DNA from: Neobacillus bataviensis
Lineage (GTDB): Bacteria; Bacillota; Bacilli; Bacillales_B; DSM-18226
Reading direction: 5' to 3'
Assembly: GCF_019969725.1 (NCBI RefSeq)
Contig: NZ_JAHXYW010000007.1
Span: 124,001-188,000 of the forward strand
Length of the DNA: 64,000 nucleotides
Position numbers and translations under genes: made by a program. The notes beneath the pieces are model-generated. The model was given only the letters and a program-made list of their open reading frames with translations. It did not search any database and was not told where the DNA came from. Of the stretch, positions 18,546 through 25,595 are shown one piece after another; the first letter of the stretch is position 1, and each line of letters opens with the position of its first letter.

Positions 18546-19591
18546 CGAACGATAAAAAAACTCCCCTTATTGGTATTATGACGGCACGTAAATCTAATGG
18601 TGCGATAACAGGCAATGGCCCGCTTTTTATAGAATTGCAAAAGAAGCTTATTTCCCTTAACGGAATGAGCTTTATTTTTACAATCGAAGGGGTAGAACAG
18701 GATACAATTAAAGGATATTCCTTTTCACCGAATGAAAATCGATGGATACGGAAAACATTTCCATATCCTGACCTTGTTTATAATCGAATCCCTTTTCGCA
18801 AATCAGAACAAGATGAACAATGCAAACACTTTTTTTCCCACTTAAAAGAAAAAAAGATTCCTTTTTTTAACCCTTGTTTTATTGATAAATATGAATTGTT
18901 TAATTTGTTAAAAAATCATTTGATCCTTCAACGTTACTTACCACAAACCATTCTTGTCCATACAAAAAATGAATTTTTTTTATTTCTAAAAAAGCATAAG
19001 AATGTTTATTTAAAACCTAGTCAAGCCTCCAAAGGAAAAGGCATATACCGCTTACGAATCATGAATTCAAGGGAAATTGAGATGGAGGGAGTAAAAGAAA
19101 AGAAAACCTATACCTCCTTTCATCTTTTTTGGAAAGACTGGAACAAAGAGCTGATGGATAAAAATTATATTGCACAAGAAGAAATATCCTCAGCCAAATA
19201 TGATGGAGCACGTTTTGATTTTAGAATACTAGCTCATGCATATAAAGATGACTTTAGCCTAACAGGGATTGGTATTCGTTCTTCACAGGAACAAGAAATT
19301 ACGACCCATATTCCATCAGGCGGGAGGCTTCTCCCCTACAAACTTCTGCAAACGACTGCACATGACCAATTCATTCAAACAATCGTTCCTCAAATAGGAA
19401 AGGCATTATCGGAACAGTTTGGCTTTTTTGGAGAATTTTCGATAGATGCTGCGGTAAGTGAGTCAGGAAAATATTATATTTTTGAAGTAAACTCCAAACC
19501 AATGAGTTTTGACGAAACTGAAATCGAAGATAAGAAAATAGAGCAGCTTTGCCGTTTATTCGTCCAGCTGGCAAATTATTATAAAAAGTAA
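18542..19591 (+). CDS. YheC-like ATP-grasp protein, second copy
   Basis: 349 residues, without the N-terminal YheD domain. Motifs are VYLKPSQASKGKGIYRL near residue 150, FDFRILAHAYKDD near residue 226 and GEFSIDAAVSESGKYYIFEVNSKP near residue 300. Its ATG overlaps the upstream stop by four bases (ATGA). With the preceding gene it forms a second YheD-YheC pair. The Gly-rich loop has lost one glycine-serine step seen in the other copies (SQASKG against GSQG or GSLG), so ATP binding may differ. Confidence 0.82.
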   Translation: MTNDKKTPLIGIMTARKSNGAITGNGPLFIELQKKLISLNGMSFIFTIEGVEQDTIKGYSFSPNENRWIRKTFPYPDLVYNRIPFRKSEQDEQCKHFFSHLKEKKIPFFNPCFIDKYELFNLLKNHLILQRYLPQTILVHTKNEFFLFLKKHKNVYLKPSQASKGKGIYRLRIMNSREIEMEGVKEKKTYTSFHLFWKDWNKELMDKNYIAQEEISSAKYDGARFDFRILAHAYKDDFSLTGIGIRSSQEQEITTHIPSGGRLLPYKLLQTTAHDQFIQTIVPQIGKALSEQFGFFGEFSIDAAVSESGKYYIFEVNSKPMSFDETEIEDKKIEQLCRLFVQLANYYKK

Positions 19592-19666
19592 CAGGATATC
19601 TATTTAAATAATCTCCAAAACAAGGTAAGCTAAAAATAACCTGAGAAATCAAAGGGGGATTATCAC

Positions 19667-19876
19667 ATGCTCATGCACTTTCAGTTTAAGCCATTATTTG
19701 AAAATAAAAATATACCAGGCTGGAGTTTTTCCTTTTATTATAAGAAGCAAAGATTCAGCGGAATTTACCACCAAACCGGAAAAATTGAATGGACAACAAA
19801 TACTCCTGAACAAGAAGATATTGAAGCGTTAACAAGTCAGATTCATGAACTAATGCTCTATCATGTTTATGAATGA
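19667..19876 (+). CDS. yheE: YheE-like small protein
   Basis: 69 residues beginning MLMHFQFKPLFENKNIPGWSF, with no membrane segment or known motif. Size and position directly after the yheC/yheD genes match YheE of B. subtilis (DUF5342-type). The gap of 75 bp to the preceding gene, and no terminator, suggest co-transcription with the sporulation block. GGGGG lies about eight bases before the first ATG. Function unknown. Confidence 0.65.
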   Translation: MLMHFQFKPLFENKNIPGWSFSFYYKKQRFSGIYHQTGKIEWTTNTPEQEDIEALTSQIHELMLYHVYE

Positions 19877-19929
19877 AAATTTATCCTTTCCCACACAATA
19901 AAGATATAAAAGGGAAAGGATGGATAATC

Positions 19930-20121
19930 ATGGAAAAAGGTAAAGATCAGTTAACAAATCAAGGCTCTGCACATGAGGGCAGAGACAAGGCGTTTATGGA
20001 TGTTGACCGCATGATTAATGAGGGAATGTCAGGCGGTTCTGTGCACGCCCGATATGATTCAACCAATATTGAAGAGGCACGAGATTTGGTTGAAGAACAA
20101 CCACCATATGAGTGTGATTAA
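19930..20121 (+). CDS. Small hydrophilic protein of unknown function
   Basis: 63 residues, acidic, starting MEKGKDQLTNQGSAHEGRDK and ending VEEQPPYECD, with one Cys near the C-terminus. I do not recognise it. There is no membrane segment. The ATG at 19930 has AAAGGA nine bases upstream, so the longer frame upstream is not needed. A terminator follows closely. Its place after yheE suggests, but does not prove, a sporulation link. Confidence 0.65.
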   Translation: MEKGKDQLTNQGSAHEGRDKAFMDVDRMINEGMSGGSVHARYDSTNIEEARDLVEEQPPYECD

Positions 20122-20140
20122 TATCTCTGCATATAATGGC

Positions 20141-20172
20141 AGGCTGGACCGAAAAAGGCTCAGCCTTTTTTA
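20141..20172 (+). terminator. Terminator after the small gene at 19930-20121
   Basis: AGGCTG (20141-20146) pairs with CAGCCT (20161-20166) and is followed by a T-run. An alternative smaller stem AAAAAGGCT/AGCCTTTTT is also possible. Confidence 0.55.
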
Positions 20173-20175
20173 ATT

Positions 20176-20204
20176 TCATGCTGCAGGACTCAACTGTTAT
20201 AATA
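20176..20204 (+). promoter_or_regulatory. Extended -10 promoter upstream of the PucR-type regulator
   Basis: TGTTATAAT (20196-20204) is an extended -10 box 34 bp before the start codon. The -35 box is poor (TTCATG), as is common with extended -10 promoters. Confidence 0.5.
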
Positions 20205-20237
20205 GAACCAATAAATTTTAATGACGGGGAAGGTACG

Positions 20238-21143
20238 ATGCTTCGAAAATTATTATCTATATATAAGAATTCCACTTTGTTTTCCGGTCGGCCCACTCAC
20301 CCTTCCGAGTTAGTTTATACGTTTTATGATGAGATTGCGAACGAATGGATTGGCATACCAAAAGCTGAATTAGGAGAAAAAGAGTTAACTCTTCTTAAAA
20401 CGCTTTATGAATTAGTCGAAATCCAGCCAGTCTCCTTTTCGAGAATAGGTAAAACTTGGTCTGAATTTCTATTATCTGATGGCCCTCCCCCTATATACAA
20501 GGATGATACACCATTACGATTTATTCATTTTTATATTACTGGTGATGATCATCATCAAGAAGAAATGGAATCAGCCTTAAAGGGGTTCTTTTCTGAAGAG
20601 ATTATCATTATTTGGGAAAGCAAAAATATAGGTATCGTCATAGAGGAAAAAAAACAAATTTTTCTTTCAGAAGAAGAATTATTGTCGATGGCGGAAACTT
20701 TGGAAAGTGATTTTTACGTTAAAATTTCTTTTTTTATTGGAAAACTAAATCCATTTTCTATTCAACTTCGGACTAAATTTAAGCAAGAGCAAGAATACTT
20801 TTCATTTGCAATTGCTTATCTTGGATTTTCTAATATACTTTCATTTGAACGAGTATTTCCGTCTTATTTAGTCCGTCATTTGCCTGATGAATTACAACAA
20901 AAGATAAACCAGGAAATATTTGAGCTATTTTCGAATGATACAGAAATGTTTTCCACAATTAAGTTTTTTTTAGAACAAAATTTAAATGCAAGTATGACGG
21001 CTAAAAAATTATATATCCATCGAAATACTCTGCAATATCGAATTGACAAATTTACCGAAAAAACCGGGATTGGCTTAAAGGATTTCTACGGAGCCTTTAC
21101 CGTCTTTTTAGCCTGTCTTTTGTTTGAACAGCAAAAAAAATAA
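20238..21143 (+). CDS. yxkF: PucR/CdaR-type transcriptional regulator, YxkF-like
   Basis: 301 residues. The C-terminal helix-turn-helix of the PucR/CdaR type is clear near residues 245-295: LEQNLNASMTAKKLYIHRNTLQYRIDKF. The N-terminal part has no recognised sensory motif. The start ATGCTTCGA at 20238 has GGGGAAGG nine bases upstream. The same regulator-msmX gene pair (yxkF-msmX) occurs in B. subtilis, which supports the name. What it senses is unknown; control of the adjacent msmX is plausible. Confidence 0.72.
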   Translation: MLRKLLSIYKNSTLFSGRPTHPSELVYTFYDEIANEWIGIPKAELGEKELTLLKTLYELVEIQPVSFSRIGKTWSEFLLSDGPPPIYKDDTPLRFIHFYITGDDHHQEEMESALKGFFSEEIIIIWESKNIGIVIEEKKQIFLSEEELLSMAETLESDFYVKISFFIGKLNPFSIQLRTKFKQEQEYFSFAIAYLGFSNILSFERVFPSYLVRHLPDELQQKINQEIFELFSNDTEMFSTIKFFLEQNLNASMTAKKLYIHRNTLQYRIDKFTEKTGIGLKDFYGAFTVFLACLLFEQQKK

Positions 21144-21154
21144 CAATATGCCCA

Positions 21155-21169
21155 AAAAAGCGTTTTCAT
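21155..21169 (-). promoter_or_regulatory. cre-like site at the msmX promoter
   Basis: Read on the minus strand, ATGAAAACGCTTTTT fits the cre consensus with one mismatch in a fixed position. It lies just upstream of the putative -35 box of msmX. Confidence 0.4.
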
Positions 21170-21172
21170 TCT

Positions 21173-21201
21173 TTGTGCAGACTGTCCATATAAATTTTAA
21201 T
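21173..21201 (+). promoter_or_regulatory. Putative sigma-A promoter of msmX
   Basis: TTGTGC (21173-21178), a 17-bp spacer and TTTAAT (21196-21201) lie 51 bp before the msmX start codon. Confidence 0.45.
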
Positions 21202-21251
21202 CCCTCCCCTGTAAACTAAAGTTACAAAATGATATTGGGAGGAATAAAAGA

Positions 21252-22352
21252 ATGGCAGAATTAAAATTGGATCATATTTATAAAATTTACGATAATAAAG
21301 TAACCGCTGTACAAGACTTCAATTTACATATTGAAGATAAAGAATTTATCGTCTTTGTCGGACCCTCAGGATGCGGAAAATCTACTACACTTCGAATGGT
21401 CGCAGGCCTTGAGGATATTTCAAAAGGTGATTTCTACATTGACGGCAAAAGAGTCAACGATGTAGCTCCAAAAGATCGTGATATTGCGATGGTTTTCCAA
21501 AACTATGCCCTTTATCCTCACATGACTGTTTACGATAATATGGCTTTTGGATTAAAGCTTCGCAAATTTCCAAAAGATGAAATCGACCGTCGTGTAAAGG
21601 AAGCGGCAAAAATTTTAGGATTAGAAGCATATTTAACTCGTAAACCAAAGGCTCTTTCAGGTGGACAACGCCAGCGTGTTGCTTTGGGTCGTGCCATCGT
21701 TCGTGATGCAAAGGTATTCCTTATGGATGAACCTTTGTCTAACCTGGATGCTAAGCTTCGCGTGGCGATGCGTGCTGAAATTGCCAAGCTTCACCGCCGC
21801 TTAAATACAACAACAATCTATGTTACCCATGACCAAACAGAAGCAATGACAATGGCTTCCCGTTTAGTTGTTATGAAAGACGGTATCATTCAACAAGTTG
21901 GTACACCAAAAGAAGTTTATGAAAAACCAGAAAATGTGTTTGTTGGCGGCTTCATCGGGTCACCAGCGATGAACTTTTTTAATGGAAAATTAGAAGACGG
22001 CAAGTTTATCATTGGAAAATCTTCAATTGCTGTCCCAGAAGGGAAAATGAAGTATTTACGTGAACAAGGGTATATTGGAAAATCAATTATTCTAGGCGTA
22101 CGCCCAGAAGACATTCATGATGAACCAGTCTTCATTGAGGCATCTACAGGTACTAAGATTACTGCCAACATCGATGTTGCTGAATTAACTGGAGCAGAAA
22201 TGATGGTATATTCAAGTCTTGGAGAACAAGATTTTGTTGCCCGCTTAGATTCACGTGCAGATGTTAAACCAGGTGATAAATTAGAGCTTGCCTTCGACTT
22301 AAATAAAGCACATTTCTTTGATGCTGAAACAGAAGGAAGAATCCGCCCATAA
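21252..22352 (+). CDS. msmX: Multi-sugar ABC importer ATPase MsmX
   Basis: 366 residues with Walker A GPSGCGKSTT, Q-loop VFQNYALYPH, signature LSGGQRQR, Walker B VFLMDEPLSNLD and H-loop YVTHDQ. The C-terminal 130 residues form the TOBE/regulatory domain of the MalK/UgpC class. It is very close to MsmX of B. subtilis, a shared ATPase that energises several carbohydrate importers (maltodextrin, arabinooligosaccharides, galactooligosaccharides) whose permeases lack their own. No permease or binding protein lies nearby, which fits that sharing. GGGAGG precedes the ATG. Confidence 0.93.
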   Translation: MAELKLDHIYKIYDNKVTAVQDFNLHIEDKEFIVFVGPSGCGKSTTLRMVAGLEDISKGDFYIDGKRVNDVAPKDRDIAMVFQNYALYPHMTVYDNMAFGLKLRKFPKDEIDRRVKEAAKILGLEAYLTRKPKALSGGQRQRVALGRAIVRDAKVFLMDEPLSNLDAKLRVAMRAEIAKLHRRLNTTTIYVTHDQTEAMTMASRLVVMKDGIIQQVGTPKEVYEKPENVFVGGFIGSPAMNFFNGKLEDGKFIIGKSSIAVPEGKMKYLREQGYIGKSIILGVRPEDIHDEPVFIEASTGTKITANIDVAELTGAEMMVYSSLGEQDFVARLDSRADVKPGDKLELAFDLNKAHFFDAETEGRIRP

Positions 22353-22368
22353 AAGTGAATTAACTGAT

Positions 22369-22394
22369 AAGTCCCGTTTTTAAAAGACGGGGCT
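22369..22394 (+). terminator. Terminator of msmX
   Basis: AAGTCCCGT pairs with ACGGGGCTT (one wobble) across a short A/T loop; the downstream sequence is T-rich (TATTCTTTTAT). It may serve the converging gene as well. Confidence 0.6.
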
Positions 22395-22636
22395 TATTCT
22401 TTTATAAAAATAATTTCATCTTTTTGACAAGTTGGGCAGCGGTAAAGATGTGGACACTTCTCTCCTGAATTTGTGTCTGGAAAACCATCCTCCATTTTCA
22501 TTAAATCAATTTCCATATACGGACTGTAATCATCATAAAAATCCATCAGTCTACCGCTCTCTATCATTGAATCTCCGCAGTTTGAACACATTAAATAGGC
22601 TTCGCGCAAACCATTACAAACTGGACAAATCGCCAT
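22394..22636 (-). CDS. Small zinc-ribbon-type protein
   Basis: 80 residues with three Cys pairs: CPVC at residues 5-8, CSNC near residue 20 and a C-terminal CPHLYRCPTC. The pattern suggests one or two zinc-binding ribbons. The middle is acidic. I do not recognise a named family. The ATG at 22636 has AAAAGGG eight bases upstream; a GTG three codons earlier overlaps that site. Function unknown, possibly nucleic-acid or protein binding. Confidence 0.65.
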   Translation of the reverse strand: MAICPVCNGLREAYLMCSNCGDSMIESGRLMDFYDDYSPYMEIDLMKMEDGFPDTNSGEKCPHLYRCPTCQKDEIIFIKE

Positions 22637-22724
22637 ATTCTTCACCCTTTTGAAAAGTAGATGCCTTTAGTTTGTGTTACTTTACTTAGCCTAAGTAATG
22701 GAATAAATTACTAATCAATTCTTT

Positions 22725-22754
22725 CGAATAAGTCTTTACTTTTTAATCATAATA
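22725..22754 (+). promoter_or_regulatory. Sigma-G-type promoter of the SASP gene
   Basis: CGAATA (22725-22730), a 17-bp spacer and CATAATA (22748-22754) fit the sigma-G pattern (TGnATA, CATnnTA). Transcription would begin near 22761, leaving a leader of about 200 bases before the SASP start. Confidence 0.5.
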
Positions 22755-22780
22755 AAATTACAAGCAACACATTACATCGA

Positions 22781-22832
22781 TGGATGAAACCAACAAGGGT
22801 AACAGCCGGTGCAACTCCGGATCATCCAACCA
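22781..22832 (+). ncRNA. tRNA-like fold A in the SASP leader
   Basis: TGGATGA (22781-22787) pairs perfectly with TCATCCA (22822-22828), like a 7-bp acceptor stem. It is followed by A and CCA (22829-22832). Directly 5' of the second strand lies a 4-bp stem with the 7-base loop TGCAACT (22806-22820), in the place of a T-arm. Only 17 bases remain for other arms, so it is not a functional tRNA for decoding. Role unknown. Confidence 0.35.
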
Positions 22833-22884
22833 AATATACTTTCTCCGATACTAATAACTTTTATCAAACGAAAATTGATAATAT

Positions 22885-22940
22885 GGGTTAGGCCATGGTG
22901 GCAATGGTTTTCCATTATGGTTCAATACCATACTAACCCC
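22885..22940 (+). ncRNA. tRNA-like fold B (miniature cloverleaf) in the SASP leader
   Basis: GGGTTAG (22885-22891) pairs perfectly with CTAACCC (22933-22939). Between them lie GCC-ATGGT-GGC, ATGG-TTTT-CCAT, and TATGG-TTCAATA-CCATA, in that order. The last has a consensus T-loop in exactly the T-arm position. All four cloverleaf helices are therefore possible in 56 bases. There is no usable anticodon loop and no encoded CCA. It ends 29 bases before the SASP start codon. Confidence 0.4.
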
Positions 22941-22969
22941 AAACTTATTAAGAGGAGTGTTAATCAACT

Positions 22970-23176
22970 ATGGCTAATAACAACAACTCTAATCAACTAT
23001 TAGTACCAGGTGTAGAACAAGCTCTTAACCAAATGAAGTATGAAATTGCAACTGAGTTTGGTGTTAATCTTGGTGCAGACACTACTTCACGTGCCAACGG
23101 TTCTGTCGGTGGAGAAATTACAAAGCGTCTTGTTCAAATGGCTGAGTCCCAACTTGGCGGCGGCTTCCAGCGTTAA
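22970..23176 (+). CDS. Alpha/beta-type small acid-soluble spore protein (SASP)
   Basis: 68 residues. The two hallmark segments of the family are present: [11 protein letters not shown], which contains the germination protease GPR cleavage region, and [21 protein letters not shown] at the C-terminus, which binds DNA. These proteins coat spore DNA in the forespore, shift it towards an A-like form and protect it from UV and heat. GAGGAG lies 12 bases before the ATG. The leader is long and structured, unlike typical ssp leaders. A terminator follows. Confidence 0.96.
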   Translation: MANNNNSNQLLVPGVEQALNQMKYEIATEFGVNLGADTTSRANGSVGGEITKRLVQMAESQLGGGFQR

Positions 23177-23218
23177 TTTTTAGCAAACCCATATATACCA
23201 ATTAAATAATATGGCTTA

Positions 23219-23248
23219 AGCCCCCTCCACTATTGGAGGGGGCTTTCA
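23219..23248 (+). terminator. Terminator of the SASP gene
   Basis: The perfect 10-bp stem AGCCCCCTCC/GGAGGGGGCT with a 6-base loop is followed by a T-rich stretch. It lies between the converging SASP and fumC genes. Confidence 0.8.
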
Positions 23249-23255
23249 TTTTAAT

Positions 23256-24635
23256 TTAAATCATATTTTCTGGTTTGATCCATTGGTCAAATTGTTCTTC
23301 TGAAACATAACCAGTTTTGATTGCTGCTTCTTTCAAGGTGCTATTTTCTTTGAACGCCAATTTAGCAATCTCTGCTGCTTTTTCATAACCTATATGCGGA
23401 TTTAGGGCTGTGACTAACATTAAGGATCGTGCCACATGTTCCTTAATGACTTGTTCATTTGCTTCTATTCCATAAGCACAATTTTCATTAAATGACCGGA
23501 TACCATCTGTCAGAAGTCTGATGGATTGGATTAGATTATAAATAATTACTGGTTTAAAGACATTTAACTCAAAATTCCCTTGACTTGCAGCCATACTGAT
23601 GCTCGTGTCATTACCAAAGACCTGACATACAATCATCGTCAAGGCTTCACTTTGAGTAGGATTGACCTTTCCAGGCATGATAGAGCTACCAGGCTCATTA
23701 GCAGGAATGCTAATTTCTCCTATGCCGCTTCTTGGCCCGCTTGCAAGCCAGCGAATATCATTTGCAATTTTCATTAGGTCAGCCGCTAATGCTTTTAGGG
23801 CACCATGGGTATAAACAATTTCATCGTGGCTTGTCAGGGCATGAAATTTATTTTCTGAAGACCTAAACGTAAAACCAGTAAGCTTTGAAAGCTGTTCAGC
23901 CATCCTTTTTCCAAATTCAGAGCCTGCATTAATGCCTGTTCCAACAGCGGTCCCTCCAATGGCTAAATCAAGCAAATAATGGCTTGCTTCTGAGACCATT
24001 TTTTCATTCTTATCGAGCATGAACCGCCATCCACTAATTTCCTGGCCAAGGGTTAATGGGGTTGCATCCTGTAAATGGGTTCTTCCGATTTTAACAATTT
24101 TTGAATAAGAATTTTCTTTTTCTAGCAGGGTGCTTTTCAACTCCTGTATGGCTGGAAGCAGGTTTTTAGTTATTTTTATATAAGCAGCAATATGCATCGC
24201 GGTTGGAAACGTATCATTCGAGCTTTGGGACATATTGACATCATCATTTGGATGAACATATTGGTCGCTGCCTTGCTCTCTTAACCATTCATTGGCCCGA
24301 TTAGCAATCACTTCATTAACATTCATATTGGATTGCGTTCCGCTGCCTGTCTGCCATACGATTAAGGGAAAGTGGTCATCAAAATCTCCATTTAGAAGTT
24401 GATTGCATACATGGTTAATTGCATTCATTTTTAATTCACTTAGCTTTCCTACTTGAAAATTTACAGTTGCGGCTGCTTTTTTTATAAATGCTAAACCATA
24501 AATTAGTTCAATCGGCATTTTCTCGCTGCCAATTTTAAAATTTTCTTTGCTGCGCTGTGTTTGTGCCCCCCAAAATTTATTTGCTGGTACTTTCACCTCA
24601 CCCAGCGTATCTTTTTCGACTCTAAAATTCTCCAA
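23256..24635 (-). CDS. fumC: Class II fumarate hydratase
   Basis: 459 residues, against 462 for B. subtilis CitG. Class II fumarase motifs are present: [13 protein letters not shown] near the N-terminus, [12 protein letters not shown] near residue 97, [10 protein letters not shown] near residue 182 and the fumarase/aspartase signature [13 protein letters not shown] near residue 315. It converts fumarate to L-malate in the citric acid cycle without an iron-sulfur cluster. I chose the TTG at 24635, with GAGGTGG just upstream, because it gives the family's [13 protein letters not shown] start; the longer frame adds 22 unrelated residues. Called citG in B. subtilis. Confidence 0.93.
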   Translation of the reverse strand: MENFRVEKDTLGEVKVPANKFWGAQTQRSKENFKIGSEKMPIELIYGLAFIKKAAATVNFQVGKLSELKMNAINHVCNQLLNGDFDDHFPLIVWQTGSGTQSNMNVNEVIANRANEWLREQGSDQYVHPNDDVNMSQSSNDTFPTAMHIAAYIKITKNLLPAIQELKSTLLEKENSYSKIVKIGRTHLQDATPLTLGQEISGWRFMLDKNEKMVSEASHYLLDLAIGGTAVGTGINAGSEFGKRMAEQLSKLTGFTFRSSENKFHALTSHDEIVYTHGALKALAADLMKIANDIRWLASGPRSGIGEISIPANEPGSSIMPGKVNPTQSEALTMIVCQVFGNDTSISMAASQGNFELNVFKPVIIYNLIQSIRLLTDGIRSFNENCAYGIEANEQVIKEHVARSLMLVTALNPHIGYEKAAEIAKLAFKENSTLKEAAIKTGYVSEEQFDQWIKPENMI

Positions 24636-24700
24636 GGATTCCACCTCACTTTTTTGCATTACTTCAATATATATTCCCATTCTGAAGGCAATTCTTCCCA

Positions 24701-24736
24701 AAAATAAAAAAAACTGCAGACGCTTGTCTGCAGTTT
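24701..24736 (-). terminator. Terminator of the 27-residue membrane peptide gene
   Basis: The perfect 11-bp stem AAACTGCAGAC/GTCTGCAGTTT with loop GCTT is followed on the minus strand by TTTTTTTATTTTT, directly after the small gene's stop. Confidence 0.85.
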
Positions 24737-24818
24737 ATGCTTTATAGATCATATATCCGATATAATAAGAAAGAATTAAAAAGCTGCCGATTAATAGGAC
24801 AATTGAATAATCTGACAT
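24735..24818 (-). CDS. 27-residue single-pass membrane peptide
   Basis: A very short reading frame starting MSDYSIVLLIGSF and ending GYMIYKA, almost entirely one hydrophobic helix. Three features argue that it is real. GGGGTGG lies nine bases before the ATG. A strong terminator starts at its stop codon. No other gene explains that terminator, which sits upstream of fumC. I do not recognise it. Small single-helix proteins of this kind often bind and modulate larger membrane proteins, but no partner can be named. Confidence 0.6.
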   Translation of the reverse strand: MSDYSIVLLIGSFLILSYYIGYMIYKA

Positions 24819-24843
24819 TATACTATACCACCCCAGTTTAAAT

Positions 24844-24862
24844 AAAATTGTTAAACAATTTT
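24844..24862. promoter_or_regulatory. Perfect palindrome between the small peptide gene and yheG
   Basis: AAAATTGTTaaACAATTTT, a 9-bp perfect inverted repeat, lies between two divergent genes and could be a repressor operator. No binding protein can be named. Confidence 0.3.
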
Positions 24863-24933
24863 AATCTATCACGAGCGGGTTTTTTTACCTGTGATAATCA
24901 TTACACTTTGGTGTTCAAAGGAGTGAATTTTTT

Positions 24934-25557
24934 GTGAACATTTGCCTTTTCGGAGCAACCGGGAGAGTAGGCTCTGTTATTTTAGAAAATTCGTTATCCA
25001 ATCAAATTTCTGTTCAAGCGCTGGTGAGGGATTTGGAAAAACTAAATACGGATTCGGGCGGACTCCTTAAAGTCAGGACAGGGAACGTTTTAAATGAAGA
25101 GGATATTGCACAGACAATGAAGGGGACTGACATTGTAATAAGCGCATTAAATACGGATGGAAACAGCACACTTTCTCAATCTATGCCTTTAATTATCAGT
25201 AATATGAAAAGGGAAGGAATCAAAAGGATTATTACTATTGGAACAGCTGGAATCCTCCAGGCTCGATCTGCCCCGCATTTATTTCGCTTCCAATCGTCTG
25301 AGTCAAAAAGAAAAAGTACTCTTGATGCCGAGGAGCATTTAAAAGCATATTTGTTGTTAAAGGCTTCTGGGCTAGATTGGACTGTCGTTTGTCCAACCTA
25401 TTTACCAGTTGGAGAAAGACTGGGGCAATATCGATACGAAATAGATATTCTTCCCGAAAATCCTTCTTCAATTTCGATCTATGATACAGGGGATTTTGCA
25501 TTTCAACAGCTTTTCAGCAATAAATTTATTGGCTCAAGGGTTGGACTTACCTATTAA
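24934..25557 (+). CDS. yheG: NAD(P)-binding Rossmann protein YheG
   Basis: 207 residues with the N-terminal dinucleotide-binding loop FGATGRVGS (residues 6-14), then ISALNTDG near residue 70 and an atypical short-chain dehydrogenase fold. It resembles NAD(P)H-binding NmrA/flavin-reductase-like proteins and matches YheG of B. subtilis (206 residues) in size and place next to yheH. Catalytic Tyr-Lys pairs of classical reductases are not obvious, so substrate and activity are unknown. The GTG start has AAAGGAG ten bases upstream. Confidence 0.75.
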   Translation: MNICLFGATGRVGSVILENSLSNQISVQALVRDLEKLNTDSGGLLKVRTGNVLNEEDIAQTMKGTDIVISALNTDGNSTLSQSMPLIISNMKREGIKRIITIGTAGILQARSAPHLFRFQSSESKRKSTLDAEEHLKAYLLLKASGLDWTVVCPTYLPVGERLGQYRYEIDILPENPSSISIYDTGDFAFQQLFSNKFIGSRVGLTY

Positions 25558-25563
25558 AAAAAT

Positions 25564-25589
25564 GAGACCCTTCTTAAAAGAAGGGCCTC
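25564..25589. terminator. Bidirectional terminator between yheG and yheH
   Basis: GAGACCCTTCTT pairs with AAGAAGGGCCTC (one mismatch) between two converging genes. The flanking T-runs are short. Confidence 0.6.
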
Positions 25590-25595
25590 CTTTAT

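Noticed and set aside
20136..20238. N-terminal extension of the YxkF-like regulator
   Set aside because: The upstream part crosses the terminator and promoter; the ATG at 20238 has the proper ribosome binding site.
22780..22854. A 24-codon reading frame in the SASP leader
   Set aside because: The ATG has no ribosome binding site and the frame coincides with the tRNA-like stem; it is more likely chance.
22885..22940. A true tRNA gene
   Set aside because: Only about 56 bases long, with a tetraloop instead of an anticodon loop and no encoded CCA; it cannot decode. Kept as a tRNA-like fold only.
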